A stretch of DNA of 64,000 bases from positions 72,500-136,499 of the forward strand of contig CAYNEM010000008.1 in NCBI GenBank assembly GCA_964396265.1, in the 5' to 3' direction. Position 1 is the first letter of the stretch; each line of letters opens with the position of its first letter. A program made the position numbers and the translations under genes. Source of the stretch: EA-27 sp964396265. GTDB taxonomy: Archaea; Thermoplasmatota; Thermoplasmata; RBG-16-68-12; EA-27. This document shows, one piece after another, positions 19,101 to 25,847 of this stretch. The notes beneath the pieces are model-generated. The model had not been told where the DNA came from. It did not search any database and worked only from the letters and a program-made list of their open reading frames with translations.

Positions 19101-20257
19101 CGGAGAGCGACGCCGCCCACGATGCCCTGGAACGCCGGTCCATGGAACTGGACGAGCGCGAGGCGTCCCTGGGCTCCGAGGTCGAGCGCCGCCGTGCGGA
19201 GGTGGTCCGCATGGAGCAGGCGATGAAGGTTTCCGAGGGCGATCTCATCTCCCGGCGGGCAGAGGTCGAGACAGCCGAGCGATTCCTCGACCGCCAGATG
19301 GACGAGATCCACGAGGCCACGAGGAACGTGACGAGCCGCGAGACGGACGTTGCGGCGACGGAACGAGACCGTGAAGGGCGGGAGGCGAAGCTCGCGGCAC
19401 GGACCACAGATCTTGCTACCCTAGAGCGGGACCTCTCAGGGCGTCGGAGCACGATCGAGGAGGAGTCGAGCAGGCTCGCGAGGGGTCAGGTGGATTTCGA
19501 GGCGAGGCGCCGGGAGTTCGAGGCGCGCGTCGCGTCGGCCGATGCGACCCTACGAGATCTCTCGAACCGCGAGCGGGAGGTCGTGGGGCGGGAGAACGCG
19601 TACAAGGCGCGCGAGACCGCGCTGCAGTCGCGGGAATCGGAGTTCCTCCGGCGCGAGATGACGTTCCGCGACCGGGAGTCCCAGTTCGATCATGTCCTCC
19701 GTGGGATTGAGCAGCGCGAGGCGGTGCTCGCGGCCCGCACCGCGAAGATCGACGAGGAGCTCCGCACCGCGACCTCGCTCCGCGAGGAGGCGAAGTCCGA
19801 GAAGGAGAACACCGAGCAGGCGAAGACCGCGGCGGACGCCCAGCAGGCCGAGGTCGCACGGACCATGAAGTTCCTGCAGAAGAAGGCGGTCGACATCCTC
19901 GACCGCGAGGAGCAGCTCCGGAAGCGCGAGAAGAAGCTTGAGGAGACGGAGCGGATCCTGGACTCCCAGGTGGAGATCGTCGAGACCCAGCGCACCGCGA
20001 TCGAGGTGGAGCGTTCGGAGTCCGGGTCCAGGATCTCGCGCCTTCAGGCGGAGATAGAGCGGATGCGCGCGATCGTCGCGGATGCGGATCGGCCCTCCGC
20101 AGCGAGAGGCGCCTGGAGCCCCGAGGCGGAGAAGGACATCGAGAACCGCCTGAAGATCATCCAGCAGAAGGCGTTCGCCCTCCTCGACCGCGAGGAGCGG
20201 CTCCGGGAGCGCGAAGAGGAGCTCAACACGCGGGAACGCCTCATCACGCACCGGTAG
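13169..20257 (+). CDS. Giant single-span adhesin with 700-residue cytoplasmic coiled coil
   Basis: 2362 residues from GTG 13169. A signal peptide (VPALAVALFSVFASLLAV) precedes a DNRLRE/CBM96-like domain (about 130-305; RPVLRFDLSSLPVGAVIDGA), a concanavalin-like domain of DUF1349 type (about 331-527), two tandem near-identical 194-residue Ig-like units (about 694-1081), and further Ig/cadherin-like domains (to about 1540). One span (MYLLLLPVSAFGLVIGVMA, about 1547-1568) is followed by Arg-rich stop-transfer residues and a small globular domain (about 1575-1650) that could be longin/roadblock-like (inference). From about 1650 to the end there is an almost uninterrupted Glu/Arg-rich coiled coil with recurring 'LDREE-LR-RE' motifs. 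It looks like a surface adhesin tethered to an intracellular rod, perhaps cytoskeletal or scaffolding. Confidence 0.88.
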   Translation: MSSQHRPQRAIGHRVPALAVALFSVFASLLAVIPRVTSDPWVTANGDGTSDAVWNFSNPGDYVLTNTQISGGAGLLASAGPGVQYWNSTTAGDFAGPDSATNVDFTSSPGDVMLATTSGASTLLVLQPAATGEDSWLEEFNPTTTHGAEAFMSADGTGSRRRPVLRFDLSSLPVGAVIDGAVLYLYQYTDADGTSVVISVHEVIASWTEADVTWDDRNAVSAWASPGGDYDPHVIAQATIDAANNVWRSWNITQLADLWYRGVRPNNGLILVTPSAAVQLNKDFRSSDYGVAAERPRLEIRYRILGATGEYVSQVLGPGTPTAWQTISWNPSVRSLVADEFNGASLDPKWTWLNAPASFDVGTTLPGNLHVVSTANSQIDGATFTGNALWNDVVGDFSAEMKFSSSPTASSNRVGLMALLSQRDWFSVGKHYSGGVANWMTRETVDAVTTTIFNGASGNPIPAWVRLVRTGNTFDAWTSSDGTAWTLRDTYAPSDQYPLAIRLAFYIAHGAAGSGFSADVDYIRVTHGAGATVSVSTRTGDTNPVDGTWSGWSASYPLSSGSAMAGTSNFVEYRLSFAVSTASPDHRPVVGDVNMTSGTASYVAAGTIETNDLVPADLQQWGTLTVADAPNGQTVSYEYSLNSGGSWTPVVPPADLSGVSVASGRIRFRVSLSTSDSQFTPTVSEIRLTYTHRLDHFYVTAWAAAAAGAPFSVTVTAKDAANATILSWTGTVTLAARLLDGITPGNGILGTTSLVISAGGTATLATENYTRTETIRIHASFGAQEGLSGPVLISPGPIVRVVVAPPSVTLLPFASQSFTATAFDAWDNPVPGAVFAWIVTNGVGTLNTSSGPTVTLTAQPPDGANGTLEATASGVTGVALITVGIPSLDHFYVTASASAAAGAPFSVTVTAKDATNNTIMSWNGTVTLAARLLDGITPGNGILGTTSLAISAGGTATLATENYTRAETIRIHASFGAPEGLSGPVVITPGPIARVAVAPPVVTVLPFTNQSFTASAFDAWDNPVPGAAFTWVVTNGVGTLNTSAGTTVTMTAQPPVGAIGTVEATASGITGVAAVTVGTPTPPWVVITAPNAGASITGTASIAYSYSPDTVLATFDYDAGAGWVLIGNTSSPTGTFPWDTTGVDAVGVVLRAWVENAALMTNQTTVTPIEIDNTAPTIAIGTITDDQATAGTVTIAYTTAADVARVDFTYFDGAWQTVGTDLTIDGTYVWSPGVAINGVTLRAVATDEVGLSGADAKQGVGTRIVGTNPPAIAAIPTLYVRVTAAYDLNLTFYLSDPDTPLSGLAVTTSDPANVTAFAGAYPSLRVTYAAAGTYNVTLWVSDGTDTAWRIVRVIASGTNPPVLLAPLGTVTFDEDTVLSDALGVLTTRFFDADGDNLTFTVLGAAVISWRLNPNETLDLWASADWFGSEIVRVRASDPSGGFAEAPLVVVVRPVNDAPVLAVIAPLRWTRGESRTLDLTPYVSDVDTPLAQLIVTTDSTHVRVNGLVLTMAFPSNWTEAQFTVSVSDGPAQASQLVRVTLLPGWWNPMYLLLLPVSAFGLVIGVMARRARWRPAKAFLVDDRNELIREFTMDTACEVTWEQVSAAGALQAVDEPVKISKYRAQTVRGDALGLVLLAYGPVNHEQIEFAREMLVNIQGKFEDRLNTRLEQNREFESQVRTLHEELQSKREAFETRSRAFAGMFDAWTTAQTKMAAESVSIRATLADVESREESLIEGGHNLDRERATLRKEREEFTALADRLKQEMDRRTVELENREDVLGTMDSKVKEERKSFDTLRQEKMQRLASMDVEIEAKAKSFEEREAAVKSQAEENARLLSDLAAREETLEIEGDRVERLRQEVDQRKAQTDVTARGIDARVSAVRDQEARKSEEYRNLEATLESRESVLREQEKAFQSQMMNLHETASAKQQMLDGREGKVGELESKIRAEADRIKKTVDDFGKREQAAQDALRDARALKAESDAAHDALERRSMELDEREASLGSEVERRRAEVVRMEQAMKVSEGDLISRRAEVETAERFLDRQMDEIHEATRNVTSRETDVAATERDREGREAKLAARTTDLATLERDLSGRRSTIEEESSRLARGQVDFEARRREFEARVASADATLRDLSNREREVVGRENAYKARETALQSRESEFLRREMTFRDRESQFDHVLRGIEQREAVLAARTAKIDEELRTATSLREEAKSEKENTEQAKTAADAQQAEVARTMKFLQKKAVDILDREEQLRKREKKLEETERILDSQVEIVETQRTAIEVERSESGSRISRLQAEIERMRAIVADADRPSAARGAWSPEAEKDIENRLKIIQQKAFALLDREERLREREEELNTRERLITHR
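15248..16411 (+). repeat. Tandem duplication, two 582-bp Ig-like units
   Basis: Two in-frame copies begin at 15248 and 15830 with LDHFYVTA and keep the same spacing throughout. Both contain GAPFSVTVTAKDA, LLDGITPGNGILGTTSL and ENYTR. The high identity suggests a recent internal duplication of an ectodomain unit rather than ancient domain shuffling. Confidence 0.9.
18110..20254 (+). other. Long coiled-coil region of the adhesin tail
   Basis: About 715 residues rich in E, R, K, A and L, with no proline-rich breaks. Repeated units such as LESRESVLREQEKAFQ, LQSRESEFLRREMTFRDRES and two copies of an 'LDREE(Q/R)LR(K/E)RE' motif near the C-terminus indicate internal duplication. If fully helical it would form a rod on the order of 100 nm (715 residues at about 0.15 nm rise), placed on the cytoplasmic side. 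Confidence 0.8.
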
Positions 20258-21316
20258 TCAAGGGCGGTAGAACGGCAGCGCGACGATCCGCGCCGGGGAC
20301 CCTCCGACGGAGACCTCCGTGCCCGGCTCCGCGGCCTGGCTGCGCACGTATCCGAGGGCGAGGACCTTCCCCCGCCAGGCGGACCGCGCGGCGCTCGTCA
20401 CGTGCCCCACACTCGCTCCCATGGAATCGACCGACGTGCCCGGAAGAGGCGGCTCCTTCGCGTCCACCTCGAGGCCGACGAGCAGTCGGTTCACGTGTCC
20501 TTGGTAGACCGCGCGCGAGACGATCTCCTGTCCCACGTAGCATCCCTTCGTCATGCTGATGGCGGGTCCGAGCCGCGCCTCGAGCGCGAGCGTGTGCTCG
20601 TCCATGTCCACGCCGAACCTCGGCCTCCCCGCCTCGATGCGGAGGGCGTCCGCCGCCAAAGTCCCGAAGGGCACGCCGCCGCCTTCGATGAAGGACCGCC
20701 AAACGCCCGCGGCGCGCGGCCCCGCGGGGATCCAGACTTCGTATCCATTGCCGCCAAAGTACGGGCTCCTTGCGAGCCGCACGGGCGTGCCGTCAACGTC
20801 CGCGATGAGGTGATCGTATGGGGACGCCCCGGGGGTCCGCCCGAAGATGCGCGAGACGAGACGTTCGCTCGAGGGACCGAAAACTCCGAGCAGCGCGTAT
20901 CCGGAGGTCGCGTCGGCGAGGGTTACGTCGTCGCTTACGAGGAGCTTCCCCAGGTAGCCCGTGACGCGGTCGCGCGTCTCCGGGTCCGTCTCGAGGAGGT
21001 AGTGGTCGCCCGCGTGGTACACGACCATGTCCCCGTGCACGTGCGCCCGGTGGTCGAGGGTGGCGGCGTACAGGCCATGCCCCTCCGCGAGCGTCTTCAG
21101 GTCGTTCGTGAGGAGGCCGTCGAGGAACGAGAGCCGATCCTCGCCTGTGACGCGGACCTTGCCCCTCGCGCTCCAGTCGATCACGCCAACCGACGCGCGG
21201 ACCGCGCGCTGTTCCGCAGCCTCGTCGCCATAGTCGAGCGGCACGCGCCAACCGGCGGCCTCGCCGAACCGCGCGCCCATCCGTTCGTGTTCCCTCGCCA
21301 GGGGAAGGTCCCGCAT
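20258..21316 (-). CDS. YgfZ/GcvT-like folate-binding protein
   Basis: 352 residues from ATG 21316; a TTG four codons earlier is possible. The TATA-like cttatac lies about 28 bp upstream of ATG 21316, so the transcript is probably leaderless. The motif KGCYVGQEIVSR is the YgfZ signature, and the N-terminal half resembles the aminomethyltransferase (GcvT) folate-binding fold (GVIDWSARGKVRVTGEDRLSFLDGLLTND). YgfZ proteins support Fe-S cluster enzyme maintenance in a folate-dependent way. The stop is immediately adjacent to the convergent adhesin stop. No glycine cleavage genes are nearby, which favours YgfZ-like over true GcvT. Confidence 0.88.
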   Translation of the reverse strand: MRDLPLAREHERMGARFGEAAGWRVPLDYGDEAAEQRAVRASVGVIDWSARGKVRVTGEDRLSFLDGLLTNDLKTLAEGHGLYAATLDHRAHVHGDMVVYHAGDHYLLETDPETRDRVTGYLGKLLVSDDVTLADATSGYALLGVFGPSSERLVSRIFGRTPGASPYDHLIADVDGTPVRLARSPYFGGNGYEVWIPAGPRAAGVWRSFIEGGGVPFGTLAADALRIEAGRPRFGVDMDEHTLALEARLGPAISMTKGCYVGQEIVSRAVYQGHVNRLLVGLEVDAKEPPLPGTSVDSMGASVGHVTSAARSAWRGKVLALGYVRSQAAEPGTEVSVGGSPARIVALPFYRP

Positions 21317-21341
21317 CACGACGACCAAGGGCGCGAGTCGC

Positions 21342-21350
21342 CCTTATACG
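21342..21350 (-). promoter_or_regulatory. TATA element for the YgfZ-like gene
   Basis: The minus-strand sequence cgtataagg lies about 28 bp upstream of ATG 21316, the usual position for a leaderless archaeal start. Confidence 0.5.
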
Positions 21351-21591
21351 TTTGGCGGTGGGCGGGAGACGCCCCCTGAGGACCGCTTGTTCGCGCACAA
21401 TCGCGTTGCCGCCCCCCAGCCGCTTGCAACGGACCCGTTCACCCAGTTGCGCTCGGGACTGCGACGTCTGTTTCGTGCCGCACCCCCGCTCTCGGAATGA
21501 CGAATGCCTTTGTGTCAACTCTACAATGAAGGTCGGGGCGAATCCAGTAGGGCCGGGAGTAGCTGGCCACGGCAATGGGGTCGGGGAGCTC

Positions 21592-22119
21592 CTACCGGCT
21601 CGGCCCGACCTCCAACCCCGGAAAGTGTTCCTCCAGGACCCGGCGCCAGCCCCCGGTGACCCTGAGCACCAAGGCGAGGCTTCCAACATACAGTGCGACG
21701 ACGAACACGAGCACCAATAAAAGCTGCACTTGCCCTGCGAGAAGCACAATGAGCACGTCGGCGAAGGACAACCCTAGGAGGATACCCGAGAGGACCCGTA
21801 CGCCGTTGGTGGACTCTCGCTGCCCGAGAGACTGGGTCAACCAGTCGAAGGCGGACGGAAGTGGAGCGAAGGCGAACAGGATCTGGATCGCCGGAAGGAA
21901 CAGCGAGGTGCGCAGGGGGTCGCTTGCCAGGTAGAGGAGGAGGAGGGTCAGCACGCCGATGGCCTGCCCCGTGCAGCGGGCACACAGGTGGACCGTGCGT
22001 CCGCCGACAGGGAAGCCGAGGGTCCTCGCGTAGCGGGTCGGGAGGTGATGGGACAGGAGGAATTCCCATCGGGGGGGCTCTGCTCCCGCGCCCGAGGTCC
22101 CCGTCAACGCCATTTCCAT
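21592..22119 (-). CDS. DUF2085 family membrane protein
   Basis: Small membrane protein with the DUF2085 cysteine motif HLCARCTGQAIG near the start and a preceding conserved His pair (LSHHLPTRYARTLG). At least three hydrophobic spans follow (GVLTLLLLYLAS, LFLPAIQILFAFAP, VLIVLLAGQVQLLLVLVFVVAL). The family is widespread but uncharacterised; the Cys/His residues suggest metal or haem binding (inference). The start is uncertain: 22119, 22113 and 22152 are all possible. A TATA-like tatat at 22132-22138 sits between this gene and the divergent zinc-ribbon gene. Confidence 0.8.
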   Translation of the reverse strand: MEMALTGTSGAGAEPPRWEFLLSHHLPTRYARTLGFPVGGRTVHLCARCTGQAIGVLTLLLLYLASDPLRTSLFLPAIQILFAFAPLPSAFDWLTQSLGQRESTNGVRVLSGILLGLSFADVLIVLLAGQVQLLLVLVFVVALYVGSLALVLRVTGGWRRVLEEHFPGLEVGPSR

Positions 22120-22162
22120 CCCCGACGGAGAGTATATCACCCTGAGAATCATATCGTTTTAG

Positions 22163-22459
22163 GTGGCAGGTTACAACCAGCCCGTGATGGCGGCGGGGCC
22201 GGTCGAGTACAAGCGGAAGTACACCTTGTGGGTCTTGGTCGTCCTGCTCCTCTTCTGCTGGCCGGCGGCGCTCATCTACTACTTCACACGGGAGAAGGTC
22301 CTCGTGCAGGAGCTAAGCAACTACGCGATGCCGGTTCAGGGACCGCCAGCGTACAGCGCTCCGGCGACCGGTGCCGCTTGCCCGCGTTGCGGGCAGCCGG
22401 CCACATGGGTCGCCCAGTACAACCGCTGGTATTGCAACACGGACCGCCAGTACCTCTGA
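22163..22459 (+). CDS. Small membrane protein with C-terminal zinc ribbon
   Basis: 98 residues from GTG 22163 (ATG 22187 is an alternative). One membrane span near residues 22-42 (LWVLVVLLLFCWPAALIYYF) is followed by a short linker and a C-terminal CPRCGQPATW...WYC, giving three clear cysteines for a treble-clef or ribbon-like site. The architecture is common in archaeal small membrane proteins of unknown function. It is divergent from the DUF2085 gene; gtatatc at 22132-22138, about 28 bp upstream, may serve as promoter. Confidence 0.7.
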   Translation: MAGYNQPVMAAGPVEYKRKYTLWVLVVLLLFCWPAALIYYFTREKVLVQELSNYAMPVQGPPAYSAPATGAACPRCGQPATWVAQYNRWYCNTDRQYL

Positions 22460-22677
22460 GCGTACGCCCGAGCTGGTGGGAAGTGTCGGCTTTCGTCAAC
22501 ATCGGACCAGGGCGGACACCTCCCCCGCGGCGATGAATGGATTCGACGTCCACTCAGTCCATCGGCGCTACGCTGCGTGTGAACCGGATCCTCGCGGGGC
22601 TTCCGACCTTCATGGCGGCGCGGCGGAAACGTCGTCTGGGGAACGCTTATCCGCGGACGATCGCCTTGTCGTCCTTC

Positions 22678-23061
22678 ATGACGTCGACGTTCGGGACTCT
22701 CTCCTACCTGTACGTGGGCACGGCGGACTTCGTGCGCGACCTAGCCTACTACAAAGACATCCTCCGCGCGGAGCTCGTTTGGAACCTCACGGGGTTCGGA
22801 GCGCATGTCGCCGCATTCCGCATGGGCGCCGGTCCCCTGGTGCTCCTCGCGGACCACCGCCCGGCGCCCAGCTGCATGCCCGTCTACGAGGTCGCAGACC
22901 TCAAGGAGACCGCGCGCACCCTGAAGAAGAGGGGTTGGAAGCCCGACGGCCGTGCGTTCGAGATCCCAAACGGTCCGTGCCTCGCGTTCGAGGACCCCAG
23001 CAAGAACCGGTATGCTTTCTTCGAGAACGTCCGGCCCCGTCCATTCGAGGGCGAGTCCTGA
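22678..23061 (+). CDS. VOC (glyoxalase/bleomycin-resistance) superfamily protein
   Basis: 127 residues from ATG 22678. An upstream ATG at 22537 would add 47 residues that do not resemble the family, and cttatcc at 22646 lies about 30 bp upstream of 22678, so the shorter form is preferred. The fold is recognisable as a single VOC module: LSYLYVGTADFVRDLAYYKDIL at the start (split strand then helix), GPLVLLADHRP in the middle and CLAFEDPSKNRYAFFENV at the end. Most VOC enzymes bind a divalent metal, but the ligands are not all evident. Substrate unknown. Confidence 0.75.
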   Translation: MTSTFGTLSYLYVGTADFVRDLAYYKDILRAELVWNLTGFGAHVAAFRMGAGPLVLLADHRPAPSCMPVYEVADLKETARTLKKRGWKPDGRAFEIPNGPCLAFEDPSKNRYAFFENVRPRPFEGES

Positions 23062-23101
23062 GGGGGCGAACGTTCAAGCCGCCGCGCCCCATCGCAAGCC
23101 G

Positions 23102-23302
23102 ATGGCGGAGCGCGCGGAGGACCAGCCGCCGGACTACGCGTTCAAGTTCCGGAAGGACGGGAAGGCGATCAAGCGCCCCATCGCGATCCACTGCCCGTAC
23201 TGCCAGGGCAAGGTCATCTTCACGCGTGTCGAGGACCACCTGGAGAAGAAGAACTGCCCCCACTGCGGCATGGAGGTCGAGCGGAAGTGGGGCTACGCGT
23301 AG
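23102..23302 (+). CDS. Small zinc-ribbon protein
   Basis: 66 residues from ATG 23102. Two CxxC knuckles, CPYCQGK near residue 31 and CPHCGME near residue 52, about 21 residues apart, form a standard zinc ribbon. The rest is charged (KFRKDGKAIKRP), consistent with nucleic-acid or protein binding. It starts 40 bp after the VOC gene on the same strand and its stop abuts the convergent methyltransferase stop. Function unknown. Confidence 0.75.
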   Translation: MAERAEDQPPDYAFKFRKDGKAIKRPIAIHCPYCQGKVIFTRVEDHLEKKNCPHCGMEVERKWGYA

Positions 23303-23914
23303 TCATCGCTTGTCGGTCCATGCGAACCGCGTGATCGCGGGGTGCCCGCCCTGCGCAGTCCCCGCCACCGTGAGCCCGCCGGATTGGAGAAGCACCGCCA
23401 CGTCGAGAGGGGCCTCGCCTCTCGAGAGACTGCCGTAATGGCCCGCGATCAGACGCCCGCCGGGTTCGACGCATCGGTCGAAGAGCCTTCGTGCGTATGC
23501 CCCCATGAGCTCGTTCGGCACGGAGTCGAGGAGCGCATACACGAAGCGGTACTGCCTCGGGGGCCTCCAGTCCCACGCGTTCGCGACCCAGAGGTTCGCG
23601 GCGTGTAACGCCAGGCGCCGCTCGGCGATCGCGATGAGCTTCTCGCTGATGTCGACGCCATGCGGCACGATGGTCCGCCCCCGGTCCCGCGCCCACTCGA
23701 CGAGGCACTCGAGCAAGTACCCGTTTGCGCACCCGACGTCAAGGAGGTCTCCGTCCCGGTCGATCGCGTCGAGGATGGGAGTGCGCTCCGCGCGCCATCG
23801 CTCAGGACCGCCGCCAAACCCGGACTGGCGGATCGGGTCCTCGTGGCGGAGGTACTCCTCTTCCAGGCTTCGCTTGGTCTCCGCGAACCAGCGCTCGAGG
23901 GCTTCCGCATCCAT
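23303..23914 (-). CDS. Class I SAM-dependent methyltransferase
   Basis: 203 residues from ATG 23914; the open frame continues much further upstream, but only as a shadow of the divergent gene. The SAM-binding motif I is LLDVGCANGYLLE (about residues 58-70), followed by HGVDISEKLI (motif II acidic region) and FVYALLDSVP (motif IV). The substrate cannot be read from sequence. A plausible TATA (gcgataagc on the minus strand near 23945) is shared with the divergent unknown gene, suggesting joint regulation. Confidence 0.85.
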   Translation of the reverse strand: MDAEALERWFAETKRSLEEEYLRHEDPIRQSGFGGGPERWRAERTPILDAIDRDGDLLDVGCANGYLLECLVEWARDRGRTIVPHGVDISEKLIAIAERRLALHAANLWVANAWDWRPPRQYRFVYALLDSVPNELMGAYARRLFDRCVEPGGRLIAGHYGSLSRGEAPLDVAVLLQSGGLTVAGTAQGGHPAITRFAWTDKR

Positions 23915-23990
23915 CTGGCGGCGAACCGCGGGCAGGGTAAAGGGCTTATCGCGCCGTGCGGATGTACGCACGTTGGACGTCCTCGGGGCC

Positions 23991-24734
23991 ATGTTCACGG
24001 AGGAGTTCGGCTGCGCCGCCGCGGACGGGCAGCGGCTGGCGGTTCTCGCGAGGGAGCAGCGCGCCTCCTTCGGGGGTACTTCCGAGGACGGCGAGGAGGA
24101 TCTCGTGGTCCGGCTGCGGGAACCTCGCGCATTTGGAGCGTTCGCGGGGGAGTGCATCGAGGAAGGATCGCTTGCGGAGCGCACGCGCGTCACGATGGCG
24201 GGCCGCGTGTTCGACTTGTTGTCGCTGCCCCGTTCGGAGGACGAGGCGTTCTCCGTGGCCATGCGCGCGCCGCCGAACTTGCTCGTGTTCGCGCGCCACC
24301 TCGCGCGGGCGGACGAGTTCACGCCGCTCCACCTCCTCCATCTGGTGTACGCGATCTTCCTGGACCGAGGTCTTGTGGCGGCGGTCGATGCGGACGTCCG
24401 TTCGGGGGTCCTCGAAGATGTGGCGGCGGCCGCATTGCCGGACGACCGGGTCAGCGCCCTGTACGTCTCGTTGCACCTGTCCGCCGTCGAAGAGCCAGAA
24501 GCCATGGAAGAACTCCGCACCCTCCTCGAGTCCGGTGCGGTGCGATGGCCCTTCAAGCGGCTCGTCGCGGGAGTCGTCGCGCCGGACGTGCGGGGCGTGG
24601 CGGCGTGGGTCCAACTCGCGCAGGACGAGGGGCTCCTGCCCACCGGGTTGGACCCCCAGGATCCTTCCATCCATGCGAACCTCCCGAGGATGCACACGGC
24701 GTTCGCACCGCTCGTTATGAAGTGGATCGAATAG
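23991..24734 (+). CDS. Conserved-looking protein of unknown function
   Basis: 247 residues from ATG 23991; an in-frame TTG at 23973 fits the TATA at about 23945 better as a leaderless start. The protein is mostly helical and soluble (LRADEFTPLHLLHL-type segments, VSALYVSLHLSAVEEPEAMEELRTLLE), without signal peptide, membrane span or recognised catalytic motif. Codon use (GC at third positions) matches neighbours, so it is probably a real gene. It is divergent from the methyltransferase gene across a gap of less than 80 bp. I do not recognise the family. Confidence 0.65.
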   Translation: MFTEEFGCAAADGQRLAVLAREQRASFGGTSEDGEEDLVVRLREPRAFGAFAGECIEEGSLAERTRVTMAGRVFDLLSLPRSEDEAFSVAMRAPPNLLVFARHLARADEFTPLHLLHLVYAIFLDRGLVAAVDADVRSGVLEDVAAAALPDDRVSALYVSLHLSAVEEPEAMEELRTLLESGAVRWPFKRLVAGVVAPDVRGVAAWVQLAQDEGLLPTGLDPQDPSIHANLPRMHTAFAPLVMKWIE

Positions 24735-24794
24735 GCGACGAACAAAGATCCTTGAGCTGAATGGCGATTGTGATTCTGCACCGCACAACGTTTG

Positions 24795-25172
24795 ATGAAT
24801 TCCGGGAACGGCGTTCCCATGAGGGTCCCTGGGGGTTTGGCCCGCGCCCTTCGGGGAGACGGGACGCCGGCAGGACTCCGCGTGGCGCGCGCGCTTTCCG
24901 CCTCGAGCCTGCCGTTTGTGCTCGCGGAGGTGGCCACGGGGGTTCTGTCGTATTTCAGGGGATACTTGTCGATCCCTTCTGTGATCGGCATCGGGACCTC
25001 GGTCGACGGCGCCATCTTGGCGGCGGGCATGTCTATCGCGATTCTCTGGGCGCGCCGGCCTCAGGCCTCCACCCCTCGGCCCGTACGACACGACGGTCTC
25101 GAATGGCTTTGGGGGAACCGCCTCTCATGGCGAGAGGATTTCGAAAGCTTTAAACAGGCTAAGTGCACTTAG
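24795..25172 (+). CDS. Small two-span membrane protein, related to the C-terminus of the VWA surface protein
   Basis: 125 residues from ATG 24795. Two hydrophobic segments (about residues 38-58 and 66-84) are separated by a short loop and followed by a basic, Trp-containing tail. The segment from LPFVLAEVATGVLS to the IP of the loop matches the end of the giant VWA protein (VPFAVGEAAIGVLS to IP at 7773-7941) at 11 of 24 positions by eye. It may be a stand-alone version of that membrane module. The stop overlaps the operator palindrome of the vapBC promoter just downstream. Role unknown. Confidence 0.6.
   Translation: MNSGNGVPMRVPGGLARALRGDGTPAGLRVARALSASSLPFVLAEVATGVLSYFRGYLSIPSVIGIGTSVDGAILAAGMSIAILWARRPQASTPRPVRHDGLEWLWGNRLSWREDFESFKQAKCT
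25148..25155 (+). promoter_or_regulatory. TATA element for vapBC
   Basis: ctttaaac lies about 27-34 bp upstream of the vapB ATG at 25182, the expected position for a leaderless or near-leaderless archaeal transcript. Confidence 0.55.
25159..25172. promoter_or_regulatory. Perfect 14-bp palindrome, candidate VapBC operator
   Basis: ctaagtgcacttag is its own reverse complement. It sits between the TATA element and the vapB start codon, so bound repressor would block initiation. Type II antitoxins commonly autoregulate through such palindromes. The position and symmetry are seen; the binding is inferred. Confidence 0.55.
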
Positions 25173-25181
25173 AACACTGAC

Positions 25182-25439
25182 ATGGCGGTCAAGACGATTA
25201 CGATCACGGAGCTCGCGTACATGCGTCTGCGCCGGCTCAAGAGGCCGGAGGAGAGCTTCTCGGAACTCGTTGTGCGGCTGACGGAAGGTCGGAAGAGTGT
25301 CATGCACCTGGCCGGAAGCTGGAAGGACATGCCCAGGAAAAAGTACGAGGAGATGGTGGAAGCGCTTCATGAGGAGGAGGCGATCAGCGATCGGAAGTTG
25401 CGCCGCCGCCTCGATTCCATGCTCAAGGAACGATCATGA
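25182..25439 (+). CDS. vapB: VapB-type antitoxin (DUF217-like)
   Basis: 85 residues. The N-terminal half, AVKTITITELAYMRLRRLK followed by SFSELVVRLTE, is the ribbon-helix-helix-like DNA-binding part typical of archaeal DUF217/VapB antitoxins. The C-terminal half is charged and helical, suited to toxin wrapping. The stop codon overlaps the start of the PIN-domain gene (ATGA), the standard antitoxin-first arrangement. Probably autoregulated through the upstream palindrome. Confidence 0.88.
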   Translation: MAVKTITITELAYMRLRRLKRPEESFSELVVRLTEGRKSVMHLAGSWKDMPRKKYEEMVEALHEEEAISDRKLRRRLDSMLKERS

Positions 25440-25822
25440 CCGTCGTCGACTCCGGATTCCTCATAGACTTCCTCCGGGGAAAGTCGGAGGCCCTGTCCCG
25501 CATGAGGGCTGCGGAGGTGGCGGGAGAGGTTCTGCTCGTCACGCCGCTGGTCGCCTACGAAGTCCTCGTGGGAGCGCACGCGGCAGGAGGACAGGTCCTC
25601 CATCGTGCGCGCGAACTGGTCCGATCGCTGAGCTTTCTGCCCCTCGACATGGACGCCGTCGAGGAGGCGGCCCGAACGGGGGCCGAACTGCGCAGGCTGG
25701 GGAAGCCCATCGGCCCCGTGGATACCCTGAACGCAGGGGCCGCCTTACACCGCCACGATCGCATCCTGACACGGGACGCGGACTTCGCTGGGGTCCGGGG
25801 GCTCGTGGTGGAGTCCTTCTAG
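25436..25822 (+). CDS. vapC: VapC-type PIN-domain ribonuclease toxin
   Basis: 128 residues, the usual PIN toxin length. The acidic active-site residues are all present: D5 (VVDSGFLIDF), E42 (YEVLVGA), D96 (GPVDTLNAGAAL) and D114/D116 (LTRDADF). VapC toxins cleave RNA in a Mg2+-dependent manner, often tRNA or rRNA, and are neutralised by VapB. The intact catalytic set and the ATGA overlap with the antitoxin argue for a functional module rather than a relic. Confidence 0.92.
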   Translation: MTVVDSGFLIDFLRGKSEALSRMRAAEVAGEVLLVTPLVAYEVLVGAHAAGGQVLHRARELVRSLSFLPLDMDAVEEAARTGAELRRLGKPIGPVDTLNAGAALHRHDRILTRDADFAGVRGLVVESF

Positions 25823-25847
25823 GCCTCGGCAAGCGGCCTCAAAGGGA

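Noticed and set aside
21329..21591. Possible RNA gene or small ORF between the YgfZ-like and DUF2085 genes
   Set aside because: No stable cloverleaf or strong hairpin noticed; the plus-strand frame 21352-21720 is antisense to DUF2085 and not protein-like.
24761..25153. 130-residue plus-strand frame starting MAIVILHRTTFDEFRERR
   Set aside because: After the first 18 residues it becomes Gly/Arg-rich shadow sequence; the overlapping frame from 24795 has two good spans and family-like similarity.
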